Below are positions 22,901 through 33,064 of a DNA stretch of 64,000 bases, piece by piece. The notes below the pieces were generated by a model. That model searched no databases. It was not told the origin of the DNA and saw nothing but the letters and a program-made list of their open reading frames with translations. The position numbers and the translations under genes were made by a program. The first letter of the stretch is position 1, and every line of letters begins with the position of its first letter. The stretch spans positions 62,672,178 to 62,736,177 of the forward strand of contig JAVIAB010000059.1 of assembly GCA_032433765.1 (NCBI GenBank). The letters are read 5' to 3'. This stretch comes from Megaustenia siamemsis. Taxonomy: Eukaryota; Mollusca; Gastropoda; Stylommatophora; Ariophantidae.

Positions 22901-25900
22901 CTTCTGTCAAGCCATTCTCTTAATTAAGCTGTCTGGTATCTTTTCTGTTTGCTTTCCTCTAGTGCTTCGTCCCTCAATTTTACCAGTCGTTACAATATAT
23001 TCCAGCTGTTCTCTTCTCATTACATGGCCAAAAAATTATCTATCTATTTTTAGTTCGCTAGGCAAAAGATGGTGAATGTTTCTTTTAAATTTTGGAAATT
23101 AGCTATATTTTTGCTTTAGCCACTTTCAAAACATTTTCATTACTCTTCTTAGCTGTCCATAGTATTCTCAACATTCTTCTGTAAAACCACATTTCTACAG
23201 CCCTCCAGTGATATTCTTGTCTGTTGTCCTATTGTCCATGATTCACATACATATGTTAAGACTTACTCTGCATAACATTTAAGATCTCTTTTTCTTGTTG
23301 ACATTGTCAAAAATGGATTGCACAGTATCGTCCTCGTGTTTTTTTTAATGTTTTTGCCTGAGCTATTCTTCATCTCAGCTCTGTTGTATATCTACCATCT
23401 GAGGTTAACATTGTTTCCTGGTGTTTACATTCATTTACCTGTTGTGATATTGTTCTACTTGTCTATTTTTTGGTCATGTTGTATACTTATTATTACCCTT
23501 CCTCTTCATCCTATACCAATTATGGAGGCGAAGGCGCGCCTCACAGCACCAGAGCTGGAAGTTGTCAGCGACCCACAGCTGATGGCTCACAGGATCTGTG
23601 AACTAGAACCATCCATACCCTGCTCCACCTCTCCGCGGTGCCTCCAGCAACAGACTAACCTTTCTAGTCTGGCCAAGCGTGCAGGGATCGAAGAGGGAAG
23701 ACAACCTGGTACTCAAAAATTTCGTGCTGAAGTCGGATGTGTTGGGCCGAAAGGCGCAAATATAACAGTTATGCAGCAAACCACAACACAACGCAGACAC
23801 GTCCACTACGTCCTTGTAAGGGCGGATGATGAAGAGGAATATTCTAGTCTACCACGATACTCTAGAATACTTTAGTCATCCGGCGAACGCAACCAAACCA
23901 ACCAACCAACCAACCAACCAACCATACCAATTATTTCCTTTCCCTTACAATCTCTTACTTTTTTCATTTCCCTCTTAATCTATTTCGTATTCCTTTCTTT
24001 TCTGTTTCATTTTCGTCTTCTTTTTTTTCCTCGTCCTATATGTTTTTTTTTCGTTATCCTCTTTTTTCGTTGTCCTCCTTCTCCTCGTTACATTCATTCT
24101 GCCTGTTGTTAAAGTATTGCCAATGCCATCTGTTCGCATGATATGTCTAATAAATAAAGGTTATTGAGTAATTGGCGGGTCAGCATCGATGCCCTCCGAA
24201 CATGTCCATAGGTGTCCAGATCCCCTCCTAAGCAAGTCCCGCAGTGTACAGCGACTGACGACGCCAGTTCTATGTTGGTTGATACGCCCTTACTTACCCA
24301 CTAAGTTTCTCGTTTCAGGCCATGTCCATCTTAACTTCCATTTCTTTCATCCGAAGGAATGACGTGGACTCATGGTTGTCGAAGTCCTGTGCACTACCAC
24401 ATCTAAAAAGGGCATTGGTGATGTCCGCCCGATCCATTGATTGACCTTCCTCAACAACAGTGCAGCTAGCCAACCTGTCCAATTTCATTTCCCCGTACTA
24501 TCGCATGTCTTGTGACGTAGACATAAGTGAATGTGATAATGTGATAAGGGTAAGTGAATAAAAAGAATTGAATTGTTGACTGATGTTGGGGTCGATACAA
24601 GCTTCAGCTATTGACCGTAATCAGGTGTTGACTGATGTTGGGGTCGATACAAGCTTCAGCTATTGACGGTAATCAGGTGTTGACTGCTGTTGGGGTCGAT
24701 ACAAGCTTCAGCTATTGACGGTAATCAGGTGTTGACCGCTGTTCGAGTCGATACAAGCTTCAGCTATTGACGTAATCAGGTGTTGACTGCTGTTGGGGTC
24801 AATACAAGCTTCAGCTATTGACGTAATCAGGCGTTGACTGCTGTTGGGGTCGATACAAGCTTCAGCTATTGACGTAATCAGGCGTTGACTGCTGTTGGGG
24901 TCGATACAAGCTTCAGCTATTGACGTAATCAGGCGTTGACTGCTGTTGGGGTCGATACAAGCTTCAGCTATTGACGGTAATCAGGTGTTGACTGCTGTTG
25001 GGGTCGATACAAGCTTCAGCTATTGACGGTAATCAGGTGTTGACTGCAATCGTTTGCTTTATTATCATGGTTTCTGTTGGGCAATTTGGAGCTTCCTACA
25101 GTTTCTAAATAAATTACCTTCTATATATTGCAACCTTGGGAGTCGCGATAGATCAGTGGTTAGTGAACTGGACTAGAATGGACAGGAGGTAGGGTTCGAT
25201 CCCAACCGACGGCTTCCAGCCTTTAATGGGAACCGGATTTGTCTTTTCTGGGAAAGTAAAATTAAACGGCACGGGCGTAATACCGACCACATTACCCCAA
25301 AAATCATGTGCCGAAGGTCTGTAAAATGTATGGACACTAACACCATATTTCCTATACGCCACTTGGCGTGACGGGGAGACTTTACTTTACTTTTATATTC
25401 CAACCTTACCACTACTGGGACTACGCTAACTAAGTAGCATTAATGGAGATTGTAACCGGAAAACTCAACTGAAAGATCGTCACGCCAAGTGGCGTCTAGG
25501 TAATATGGTGTTAGTGACCATACTTTTTACAGACCTTCAACACATGATTTTAGGGGTAATGTGGTCGGTATAATGGTCGTGCCGCTTTACTTTCCTAGAA
25601 AAAAGCCCGTACCCATTTAAGGCTGGGTGAACCCGGAAGCCGTCGTGCAGGATCGAACTCTACCTCTTGTCGGTTGTAGTCCAGTTCACTAACCACTGAG
25701 CTATCGCGGCTCCCGTTCTAACCCTGTGGTAAAAGAAAAAGGAAAAAATGTAAAGAGACCCGTCACGCCCGTTAGTGATCATAATTTATACAGACCTTCG
25801 GCACATGATTTTTGGGCAAATGTGCTCGGTATTACGCCCGTGCTGCTTTACTTTCCAAGAAAAAAAATCCTAACCCTGTGGATAGTATCGACTTATTTTC

Positions 25901-27038
25901 CTCAACATTCATATCTTTAGACTGGGAACTGCTGCTATATATTTTAGAATACAGAGTTTAAATATTCCCATAATTATTACATATAGATTAGAACACGATG
26001 TACTAACAATGTCTTCACATGAATTCATGGAGTCAATAACCACAGTAAAGAAATGTTGCTTATTCAAGTTTGTTAGATAGTCTGTTGTAGAAGTGAAGGT
26101 GTAGTAAATGAAAGTACCTCGCTCAGCGCCAAGTGGCGTAAATAGAATATGGTGTTACTAACCATACATTTTACAGACCTTCAGCACATGATTTTGTGGG
26201 GTAACGTGGTCGATATTACGCCCGTGCCGCTTTACGTTCCCATAAGAAAAATTCCGGTACCCATTAAAGGGCGGTAAAGTCAAGTTTACATCTATTCCCC
26301 CACCTTTCCAATAACAGATGCAATTTTACATTCCAAAAACTTGCTACTGTTCTTCTGTTTCTGTCTTAAAATTGTACTGCAATTGCTATTACCTATTTAA
26401 TTTATGAGTAACTACTAAACTATAGTAACCAAGCTATATCTCCATTCCCCATATGTGATCTTGTATTTCTTAATATTTATACTATTACAATCTGGTTACC
26501 TACTTCGGCTGTTGTTCCCGGTAGATTTTCATGAAATTCTTAGATGCTTCCCATCATCTGCTATATATTTTAACAATAATATTACTTCTTTGTATTTTAC
26601 ATTTTTGAATTTCTAACTATAGAAACAATAAAAGATTGTTACATTTTCAAACATGTTTAACTTCTATAGCTTCAAGTCATCATTATCAGTATGGTCTCCT
26701 GTACTTTTTCACTCCACATAATAACACTAGTCTTCACGAATGTAATGTCTAATCGTGTCACTGATTCTTTTCAACATTATCTTAAAGAGTATCCATTAAA
26801 CATGACACTTCAGGCTAATAGATCTGGTATAAAATTATATATTTGTGGTCAAAATACAAGAAGGTAATATCAAAAGCAGATTAACAACGATTTAACAGAC
26901 CTGCTTCACGAAGATGATGATGTTAATGACGTTACAAACTATTCCTATGACACAGACTGGACCACCAAGTGCAACCAAAAAGATCATCTCCATGGCTTCA
27001 AGAACCTCGTCAGTGGTGAGTGTGCCCTGTGTTCCCAT
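16230..27038 (-). CDS. GPCR gene B, complete three-exon rhodopsin-like chemoreceptor candidate (exons 27038-26901, 21540-21384, 16933-16230)
   Basis: Seven-transmembrane receptor, presumably at the plasma membrane and coupled to a G protein. The three exons total 138+157+704=999 nt, 332 aa plus stop, with all junctions in frame (phase 0, then phase 1) and consensus GT/AG sites. Visible marks: TM1 asparagine in CVIGIVCNVINIIIF, TM2 LAASDL, ERC in place of DRY after TM3, a long loop with NNRT and NVSFSF glycosylation sequons before TM5, TM6 with FIACNLPSN, and TM7 ending INSSVGILVYYNMSSKFR where NPxxY would be. No signal peptide. Length is normal for a short-tailed family A receptor. The family resembles molluscan chemosensory GPCRs; ligand and tissue are unknown. 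Introns are 4.4 and 5.4 kb and full of repeats. Confidence 0.85.
16984..17300 (-). repeat. SINE2 copy 4
   Basis: Minus-strand copy immediately upstream (in gene sense) of gene B exon 3, from CGTTCGCCAGCTTTGACCTC to AGACCAACCAGTTCACC. Gene C has no SINE2 at this position, so it inserted after the duplication. Confidence 0.88.
17540..17785. mobile_element. Foldback (MITE-like) element, copy 1
   Basis: Imperfect inverted repeat. The left arm has GGTAACAACTTTACGTAGAT, the right arm CCTACGTAAAGCTGTTACCA; GCCGAAACGTCG appears in the right arm. The same layout recurs at 18433-18722 and 52003-52245. No transposase is seen, so these would be non-autonomous. Confidence 0.7.
17815..18225 (+). mobile_element. 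LINE-C 3' fragment
   Basis: Contains FGAETWTLDKKT, a damaged RRIGRIGWK segment, then FLGHVKRHNSLLKVILEG and GRGRPRLTWTS in shifting frames, ending in a (GATGAT)n tail near 18225. Inactive. Confidence 0.8.
18433..18722. mobile_element. Foldback (MITE-like) element, copy 2, near-perfect palindrome
   Basis: Ends ATAGCAATTCT and AGAATTGCTAT with arms of about 120 nt. Left arm: GTGGTATGGTGAC, GGTAATGGACAAAACAAAAG, TCGACGTTTCGGCCAAGTAG. Right arm: the reverse, with CTACTTGGCCGAAACGTCGA. The loop is short and AT-rich (about 18556-18590). The best-preserved copy of the family. Confidence 0.85.
18876..19340. repeat. 13-bp minisatellite (GGTTGGTTCACTG), about 35 units
   Basis: Units alternate GGGTTGGTTCACT, GGTTTGGTTCACT and GGTTAGATTCACT. 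A related array lies at 52868-53120 in the matching intron of gene C. Two frames stay open as WFTGLVHWVGSL-like peptide, an artefact of the unit. Confidence 0.9.
19348..19458 (-). repeat. tRNA-like SINE head, third type
   Basis: Minus strand reads GGACCTCGGTAGCCTAGTTG (A box TAGCCTAGTTGG), and about 50 nt later ATGTTCGATTCCCGCCGGGA (B box). It stops after GAGCAGTGTGAATTGTAC at the edge of the 13-bp array. The acceptor ends do not pair well, so it is not a working tRNA gene. Confidence 0.65.
19730..20060 (+). mobile_element. LINE-C 3' end
   Basis: Open for 96 codons: GRIGWKRKKTNGEVLKQLK, then IRFLGHVERHSSLLKVIEKK, RQRVTWTDKSAYDDLHYQ and the end at ACTCAATGATGATTG. The frame survives only in this last part of ORF2. 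The stretch before it (19458-19730) is shared with gene C intron 2 (54660-54920). Confidence 0.8.
20278..20535 (-). repeat. SINE1 copy 4
   Basis: Full-length minus-strand copy, from the AAAGTACCCCCGT tail end to GAGCTATCGCGGCTCCC at the head. It faces copy 5 (20940-21198) as an inverted pair about 400 bp apart. Confidence 0.9.
20580..20790. repeat. 39-bp tandem repeat, about 5 copies
   Basis: Unit AATGATGTCAAGAATGATAA followed by TGTTGATGATTATGATATG. It keeps one frame open as MNDVINDNVDDYD-like peptide. The diverged equivalent at 57080-57180 in gene C intron 2 has only one to two units. Confidence 0.85.
20940..21198 (+). repeat. SINE1 copy 5
   Basis: Full-length plus-strand copy with GGGAGCCGCGATAGCTCAG head and GGTTCGATTCC B box. 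Its tail is 186 bp from exon 2 of GPCR gene B. Confidence 0.9.
21384..21540 (-). CDS. GPCR gene B, exon 2 (TM2)
   Basis: Exon of 157 nt between acceptor CCATTCAG (AG at 21541-21542) and donor CAG|GTAAGC (GT at 21382-21383). Encodes GFSESVNISLCGLAASDLG, the loop WKCVCYNPLFQSD and FVTSG. Differs from gene C exon 2 by one residue (Ser for Asn at position 3). The longer open frame seen around it includes intron. Confidence 0.9.
21720..22290 (+). repeat. Unclassified repeat R (GYGRPRYH), longest copy
   Basis: Opens with a conserved ORF-like stretch, FGYGRPRYHCKLIKIHNCST then ARASGIIRITNSSPKQRKVA, and continues about 400 bp with CAGTAGCTCATGCAACAAGC and CTTGATGATGTTAGGACATC. Copies or parts: 27628-27745, 33600-33785 (minus), 51215-51725 (minus), 53660-53815 and 55940-56700. 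I do not recognise the protein. The reading frame is kept better than expected for neutral DNA over about 60 codons. Confidence 0.65.
22293..22410 (+). repeat. SINE1 3' half (copy 6)
   Basis: Starts at CATTACCCCAAAAATCATGT and runs to the CTTTTACTTTTAC tail; the tRNA-like half is missing. It is embedded in sequence that continues on both sides as in 56200-56690, where the SINE is absent. Confidence 0.8.
22410..22865. repeat. Repeat R continuation, shared with 56220-56690
   Basis: Matches 56220-56690 with scattered changes: GCAAATTTCCAAAAGAGATA, CATTCACAACACTTGATTTG, GCAATGGAGAGCCGAAATTA and CTAGCGATCGAGAGAAC are recognisable in both. No coding function is apparent. Confidence 0.65.
22866..23340 (-). 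mobile_element. LINE-B1 3' fragment
   Basis: Minus-strand LINE-B1 C-terminal region (TTGACCTTCTGTCAAGCCATT-like end, CAATATATTCCAGCTGTTCT, then CATTTCTACAGCCCTCCAGT and CAAAAATGGATTGCACAGTA). Stops and short indels throughout; inactive. Sits in intron 1 of gene B. Confidence 0.75.
23520..23925 (+). other. Unrecognised repeat-like segment with (AACC)n end
   Basis: Open for over 110 codons from ATGGAGGCGAAGGCGCGCC to a stop, rich in charged residues and proline (PELEVVSDPQLMAHRICELE; HVHYVLVRADDEEEYSSLP), more GC-rich than its surroundings, and ending in CCAACCAACCAACC. The tail suggests the 3' end of a retroposed element. I do not recognise the protein. Confidence 0.45.
23925..24170. other. 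Pyrimidine-rich stretch, nothing recognised
   Basis: T- and C-rich sequence (CTTTTCTGTTTCATTTTCGT, CGTTGTCCTCCTTCTCC) with no motif or stable frame. Confidence 0.4.
24175..24520 (-). mobile_element. LINE-D fragment (RNase H region)
   Basis: Reverse-strand relative of 54220-54545: CACCTATGGACATGTTCGG, GGAAGTTAAGATGGACATGG, CCATGAGTCCACGTCATTCC and CTGCACTGTTGTTGAGGAAG. Corresponds to the ERADRLAS end of RNase H and the following tail domain, with frames broken. Confidence 0.7.
24574..25048. repeat. 51/52-bp minisatellite, about 9 copies
   Basis: Unit GTTGACTGCTGTTGGGGTCG followed by ATACAAGCTTCAGCTATTGAC and G(G)TAATCAGGT. Units differ mainly by one G after TTGAC, so lengths alternate 51 and 52. 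Lies in intron 1 of GPCR gene B. No such array is visible at the equivalent place in gene C. Confidence 0.93.
25138..25396 (+). repeat. SINE1 copy 7
   Basis: Full-length with minor head changes (GGGAGTCGCGATAGATCAG), intact GGTTCGATCC B box, and a CTTTACTTTACTTTT tail. Confidence 0.9.
25478..25714 (-). repeat. SINE1 copy 8
   Basis: Minus-strand copy from CGTCACGCCAAGTGGCGTCT to GAGCTATCGCGGCTCCC. Forms an inverted pair with copy 7. Confidence 0.9.
25758..25870 (-). repeat. SINE1 3' part (copy 9)
   Basis: Only the tail half is left, with an internal deletion at CACGCCCGTTAGTG. The matching copy in gene C (61285-61430) shares the flanking ACCCTGTGG and the variant GATTTTTGGGCAAATGTG, so this SINE predates the duplication. 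Confidence 0.8.
26112..26275 (-). repeat. SINE1 3' part (copy 10)
   Basis: Runs from CGCCAAGTGGCGTAAATAG to CCGGTACCCATTAAAGG; the tRNA head is missing. Flanking GGTAAAGTCAAGTTTACATC recurs at 62672 in the gene C region. Confidence 0.8.
26276..26900. other. Gene B intron 1 proximal part, duplicated at 62670-64000
   Basis: Single-copy-looking AT-rich sequence whose blocks (CACCTTTCCAATAACA, CTCCATTCCCC, CTTCAAGTCATCATTATCAG, CTAATCGTGTCACTGATTCT) recur in the same order at 62670-64000. This is the evidence that gene C exon 1 lies just beyond the right edge. Confidence 0.8.
26901..27038 (-). CDS. GPCR gene B, exon 1 (N-terminus and TM1)
   Basis: ATG at 27038 opens 46 codons ending at a donor CAG|GTCTG (GT at 26899-26900) in phase 0. 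About 20 extracellular residues (MGTQGTLTTDEVLEAMEM), then TM1 IFLVALGGPVCVIGIVCNVI and IIFVKQ. The frame is stopped by TGA 11 codons upstream of this ATG, and there is no other Met between, so the start is well fixed. It parallels gene A exon 1 in its last 30 residues. Confidence 0.85.
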
Positions 27039-27229
27039 GCTATTGCTCTCTGCAATGGCACATAATGATCAATGTGTGAGAGTATCGTTCTTGGATTTTG
27101 AAGCTGAAGACACAGTCAGAAGTGAAAGAATAAATGTCATGTTATAATATCCCGTCACCTAATTTAAGAGAATAATGGAATTGTTCCTGCCAATAATATA
27201 TAGAACAACAACAACTTAAATGGTTTGTC

Positions 27230-27425
27230 AACCTGGTCAGAATGAATCCTCACCAATCACCATCAAGCGCGTTCTTCTTGTGAATGCATGGGAAAAGACA
27301 AAGAGGAAGACCTAGAAAAAGATGGATAGATGCAGTGATAGAGACATGTAACAACAAAGGAAAATCACTAATTCAGACAGTTCAAGCAGCTCAAGAACGA
27401 CAAAGGATATAACCACGACATCGTT
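27230..27425 (+). mobile_element. LINE 3' fragment (family E)
   Basis: Same element as 59985-60185 on the minus strand: TTCTTCTTGTGAATGCATGG, AGAAAAAGATGGATAGATGC and AACAACAAAGGAAAATCACT. Resembles the xRPRRRWIDAV C-terminal motif of LINE ORF2. Inactive. Confidence 0.65.
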
Positions 27426-27627
27426 TAGGTATCAGTGAAAAGAGAAAAGAAGACGAAAGAACGGAATTGTTATAATAAAAAAAAAGAATTTTCAAACCAA
27501 ATGTATTATTCATACAAATTATGTCTGCGGGTGCTTGAAACAAACTACAGAATTACAAAATAAATTAGATGCAACTGCAAACAGATCAGTCAGGAAAATA
27601 CTTTATACACTATGGACTGAATTGTTA

Positions 27628-27745
27628 TGGTTATAGAAGGCCCCGGTATCACTGCAAACGAATTAAAATCCATAATTTCTCAACAGCACGTGCCAGTGGA
27701 ATCATTTGAATTACTATCTCATCTCCCAAACAAAGAAAGGCAGAT
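27628..27745 (+). repeat. Repeat R fragment
   Basis: Contains GGTTATAGAAGGCCCCGGTA and TCACTGCAAACGAATTAAAA, then CTCATCTCCCAAACAAAGAA; breaks off after AAGGCAGATGTAG. Confidence 0.75.
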
Positions 27746-27764
27746 GTAGTCTGCAAATAGATAC

Positions 27765-28065
27765 GGACTGAATTAAGAAGATTAGATTAAAAATAGGTGC
27801 AAATCACAAATTATCCAACAGTATCTTCTAAAAATCAAGAGAAGAAGATGGTCACATACTGACAATGTGATAAGAAGAAACAACAAGAAAATATCAAAAC
27901 ATGCCCTCAAATGGGAACCAGAGGGTAAAAGAAAAAAGAGGCCGACTTAGATAAACACTAGAAAGGACACAAAGGCCACAACAGTATGCATCAGCTTCCA
28001 AGTTGCGAGTGAGCGATCTGCACAGAACAGAACCGTATGGCGAGATATAATGCTGGTCTGTTTAA
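27765..28065 (+). mobile_element. LINE 3' fragment (family F)
   Basis: Encodes in one broken frame the segment SKHALKWEPEGKRKKRRPT followed after a stop by TRKDTKATTVC and RTVWRDIM. The W-x-P-x-GKR-x-RGRP motif is a common LINE ORF2 C-terminal signature. Single copy in this window. Confidence 0.6.
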
Positions 28066-28143
28066 GGTCTGACACTTGATACCACATATCGTTAAACATA
28101 GTGAGCATAGAATTTATGTCATATGTGCTGTCTTCTGACAGTA

Positions 28144-28518
<375 letters not shown>

Positions 28519-28870
28519 ATCATCATGTGTCATACCGGTTGGCGTAGGTGATCATGTCCCTCCACAATCTTCTATCTACAGTGCATCGTATCAGTTCTGT
28601 TGTTGACTGTTTTCCATGCCATGACACCAAGCTATCTAGTATTTTCTCTCTTTGTCGCCCGCGATCTCTCTTTCCTTTCATTTTTCCAGTTGTAACCAAG
28701 TATTCCAACTTTCCTCTTCTCATGATGTGCCCGAAAAATGTTGATTGCTTCTTTCTGATGTTTTTTAAGAGCTCCCTTTTTGTGTTGGCCTCTTTGAGAA
28801 CCTCCTCATTGGTCTTTTTAGCTGTCCGGGGAACTTTCAATATTCTTTTGACAAATCCCATCTCTGTGGC
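28519..28870 (-). mobile_element. LINE-B2 3' end
   Basis: Open 112-codon frame: [60 protein letters not shown], ending [15 protein letters not shown] and a CATCATCATCATG tail. Related to LINE-B1 (SNEEVLREVKAKRE) but a separate subfamily. Confidence 0.85.
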
Positions 28871-28872
28871 CT

Positions 28873-29880
28873 AAACATAGACAGCAAAGATCTAAGAGTA
28901 ATAAAGAGCATGTACTGGCAACAAACAGCGGCCATAAGAACTGGAAACCAATTGGGAATGTTTCAACAAATAAAACAGGGTGTTAGACAAGGTTGTGTGC
29001 TGTCACCAGATTTGTTTAATATTTATAGTGAGATTATTTTAAGATCCATAAGGGGCAGGCCTGGAATAACAATTGGAGGTCATAATATAAATAATCTAAG
29101 GTATGCTGATGATACAATATTAATCGCTAAGAGTGAAAATTAGTTACAAGAAATGTTGGACATTATAGTGAAAGAAAGCAAAAATAAAGGACTCAGAGTT
29201 AATAGCAAAAAGACAGAGGTAATGGTAACAACAAAGAAAAATACATCACCTCAGTCCAAAATAAAGACAAGTGGAACAATATTAAAACAGGTAAATGAAT
29301 TTAAATATTTGGGAACTTTGTTAACCTCAGACGGAAGATGTACAAAAGAGGTGAGGTGCAGAATGGCTCAGGCAAAAGCAGCTTTCCAAAAAGTGAGGAA
29401 AATACTATGCAATCCATTTTTGACAATTGAAACAAGAAAAAGAGTTCTTAAGTGTTACGTAGAGCCAGTCTTAACATATGGATGCGAGTCATGGACATTA
29501 GGACAACAGACAAGAAAATCACTGGAGTCTGTAGAAATGTGGTTTTACAGAAGAATGTTGAGAATACCATGGACAGCTAAGAAGAGTAATGAAGAGGTTC
29601 TGAGAGAGGTCAAAGCAAAAAGAGAGCTAATTTCCAATATTAGGAAGAAACAATCATAATTTTTTGGCCATGTAATGAGAAGAGAACAACTGGAATATAT
29701 TGTAACAACTGGAACAATTGAGGGACGAGGAGATAGAGGGAAGCAAAGATAAAAAATAACAGACAGCTTAAGAGAATGGCTTGGCAGAAGGTCAACAACA
29801 GAAATGATAAATAGCTCCGAGATCGAAAGTTGTGGAGAGACATGATCACCTACGCAAGTTGGCTTGGTACTTGATGATAA
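28873..29880 (+). mobile_element. LINE-B1 reverse transcriptase, C-terminal half
   Basis: Well-kept plus-strand copy. RT motifs: [20 protein letters not shown], then [17 protein letters not shown] with an intact YADD box, a stop (TAG near 29143), then VNEFKYLGTLLTSDGRC, EPVLTYGCESWTLGQQTRKS and the SNEEVLREVKAKRELISNI end. It finishes at TACTTGATGATAATGATGA. A single premature stop and one late stop (29657) separate it from an open frame. Confidence 0.9.
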
Positions 29881-29884
29881 TGAT

Positions 29885-32130
29885 GACATGTTCTTTATTA
29901 TTCTTAGATCTTTGCTGTCTACGCTTATGCTTTGTAAAATTTTGATTATTTCTTGGTGCTCTACTTTGTCAAATGCCTTGGTATAATCTATGAAACATAG
30001 GTATAGATCTGTTTTCACCTCTATGGCTCTTTCTACTGAATATCTTATGATGTATATGGCATAGCTCGATCCTTTGCCTCTAACAAAACCACACTGTTCA
30101 TCACTAATTTCTGGACTGATTTTGCTTCGCACTCTTCGCATGATGATTCTTAGTAATATCTTAGTCATATGACTCATAAGGCTTATTGTGCGATGATCAT
30201 TGCATTCAATCGCACCAGATTTCATTGGTTAGGCTATGAATATTGATTTGAGCAGGTCGTCTGGTATATATCGGGTGCTGTAGATATAATTAAATAATTT
30301 TATTATTATTTTTATTCAAAAATCACCCAGGGCTTCAATCTCTTCTTTAGTTATATTATGTGATCCAGGACCTTTGCCTGCTTTCATATTGCGCAAGGCG
30401 TCTTCCACTTCTTCTTTGAGTATTTCTGGTCTTTCTCCATTATCCTTAAAATTTACTTCTGTTCGTTCATCATTATAAAGATCTTTAATGTATTTTGTCC
30501 ATCATTCGCTTATAATTTCTTGTTCAATCAACAGTTCTCCTTCCTTTGATCTTAAACACCCATTTTTTGATTGCCTTTTTCTTCCTGTTAATTCTTCAAT
30601 GTGTGTGTATATAGCTTTAGAATCTCCTTTTTGTTGCATTTCAATCTCTTTGCATCTCTCTTTTAGCCATGCTTTTTTGTAATTGTATTTTATTACAATT
30701 TATTTATTTAATCTTTTATACGCATGTTTATTTTCTTTATTTCTTCTTCTTGTATCCATTAGCTTCATAATGGCATCTGTCATCCATTTCTTTCTTGAAT
30801 TTGTCCTAACTGGTGGTTTGAACGCTTTCGATGTTTGGCGAATTGATTGTTTAAGTATTTCCCACTGTTCATCAATGCTTTGTATCTTCTCTATTGCATT
30901 GTACCGGTTCTGAATTGTGATTTTATATTTGTCTTGCAACTTCTTGTCTGATTTGAGTAAATCTAAATTTAACTTGATGTTAACTGATGCTCGTTTTGTT
31001 GCTTTTAATTTTACTCTAAGCTTTCCCACAACTGGTACATGATCACTATTGCAATCTGCCCCTGGTCTAGTTTTCACACACACCAGACTGTTTCTAAATC
31101 TATTGCTTATCATTATCATTATATAATCAATTTGATTACGTGCGTTGTCTCCTGGGCTTTTCCATGTCCACATACGTCTTGGATGTTGCTTAAACCAGGT
31201 GTTTCCTATCATCATGTTTTGTGTTCTTGCCCAGTCAATAAGTTTCTCACCTCTTTCATTCCTCTCGCCTAAGCCATAGTGACCAACTACTTCCTCAACT
31301 TTCCTTTCCTACTTTTACATAAAAATATTCTAGAACTATGGTCTTTTCATGTATTTTGCATTCATGAAGTGCCTTATTTAACTCGTCGTAAAATTTATCA
31401 TTTGTTTCCTCTAGACTGTCTACTGTTTGTGCATAAACTTGTATACGATTTATATCTATTGACCTTCCATTAAATTTCACTGAAAGGACTCTGTCAGATA
31501 TTGGGTAAAAGCCTTTCACTGTTTTTGCTTTTTCTGCATCCAAGGTGATACCTACTTCTCTTTGATGTTCAGTACCTACAGAATAGATTATTTTATGTTT
31601 ATCAGAATATATCTCCCCTGATCCGGTGTATCTCATTTCACAAAGTCCCTGTAAATGTAAACCCATTATTTTCATTTCTTGTTTGATGTTTTCAAGTTAA
31701 CCTTTCTGCTTCTGCATGGGTGTTCTCACGTTCCAAGTGCATATCTTTAGAGTCTGCTTTATCTTTATTTTGCTTACAGTAGCTTGATGACGATCGGGTA
31801 CCACCTGTAGCACATGATGTCCCCTACCGAACGAGGGTTTTCCATTAGAATCTCCCTTAACGTTGTTGTCGTGATTTCTATTGTTGTGGCGATTCATGAT
31901 TGTACAAAGAAATTACAACGGTGATTTTCTGTTGCCTTCCGTCTATTTGTTTACGGTTGGCTCCGCTAGCCTTTGACTAAAAAGTCTCACCCACAAGGCA
32001 GTGTGGTTGTTTTATTTCGTGGTACCCTCCCTTAGCCTTTTACTCTCCCGGGCTTACCTGCAAGGCAGCAGGGCAGCCGCATGTTGTACTGTTTACTGCA
32101 TACAGTAGCAGGTAAAATTACCTGACCTGA
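29885..32130 (-). mobile_element. LINE-B1 5' half: 5' UTR, endonuclease, start of RT
   Basis: Read from 31897 on the minus strand: LKICTWNVRTPMQKQ (start of an apurinic-type endonuclease), then GLHLQGLCEMRYTGSGEIYS, EHQREVGITL, ISDRVLSVKFNGRSIDINRI, QVYAQTVDSLEETND; the NQIDYIMI and SDHVPVVGKLRVKL end of the endonuclease; and RT motifs DEQCGFVRGKGSSYAIYIIR and LCFIDYTKAFDKVEHQEII. It stops at DSKDLRIIKNM. Several frameshifts. Part of 31900-32130, rich in CTCACCCACAAGGCAG-like sequence, is probably its 5' UTR. The orientation is opposite to the RT half next to it. Confidence 0.85.
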
Positions 32131-32139
32131 CACTATATA

Positions 32140-33060
32140 CCTGGTATACTGTTACTGAAATAATGAACATAGATATTGGTTATAAATACACTAGTATATA
32201 TCTTTGTTCACTTCTATTTTTCCTCTATGATTTAAAGACTACACGCATACAACTACTAGACTTCAGCGCACATTTTCATGAAGATTTCTATTTTCTTTAA
32301 AAAGCAATTATATTCTGGTAATAACTTACTTTTGAAGTCGCAGAGAAATTATCAGACAAACAAATAATTGTTGAATAGAACGGCAAAACATATCTCCCTC
32401 TTAATTAACAAGAGCTGTTTACAAATTATATGTTGAACAATTTAATCAAATTACATTACAATATCAACGACTTTTGTTATGCCCGTGTTACAGGATACTA
32501 ACAAAAAACAGCGCTATGATCAAAAGTAAAATCATTTTTTTTAAAAATACGCTAATGTAAGAGAACAGGCAGCACCCATTACTTTGTTATCACAAACAGA
32601 TAGCTCTTGTTACCATAACAACCGTTATAGATTTGCCCCCAATTATTTCTTCACATTACTTATGTTGCTTATTATAGGAAATCTAATTTCTGGAGAAGAA
32701 ACTTTGGTTTCACGACGTGACAGGATTTGTTATTTTTGCATAAATATACCGCTTATTATTGAAATGTCCAAGCTATAATTATTGCTGGAACTACTGACGG
32801 TTTGTTTTGTTTTCCCTTATCATCTTTTAATGTTGAGAATTTGAGAACAAAAAGTGGTAGAATAATATCAAAATTAAGATTTATTATAATCAACCACGTG
32901 GTAGTTTGTCGTTAGCCTTGATAATTAAGCTGCACAATGAAAATTGCCTGGTCAAATAATAAGCAAGGAGAACAAAGAACGAGATCATAAACTAGAAATT
33001 ATACTGATATTGATTTTAAGTTTGGTATTCCATTAAATGATGTTTTCTATCATTTCCAAT
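32140..33060. other. AT-rich stretch, nothing recognised
   Basis: No repeat shared with the rest of the window, no motif and no long frame. The 64-codon plus frame near 32584 has no recognisable content. Confidence 0.4.
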
Positions 33061-33064
33061 AATT

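Noticed and set aside
28914..29659. A host gene with reverse transcriptase or a working LINE
   Set aside because: The YADD box is intact but there are in-frame stops, and the 5' half lies in the opposite orientation; it is a dead copy.
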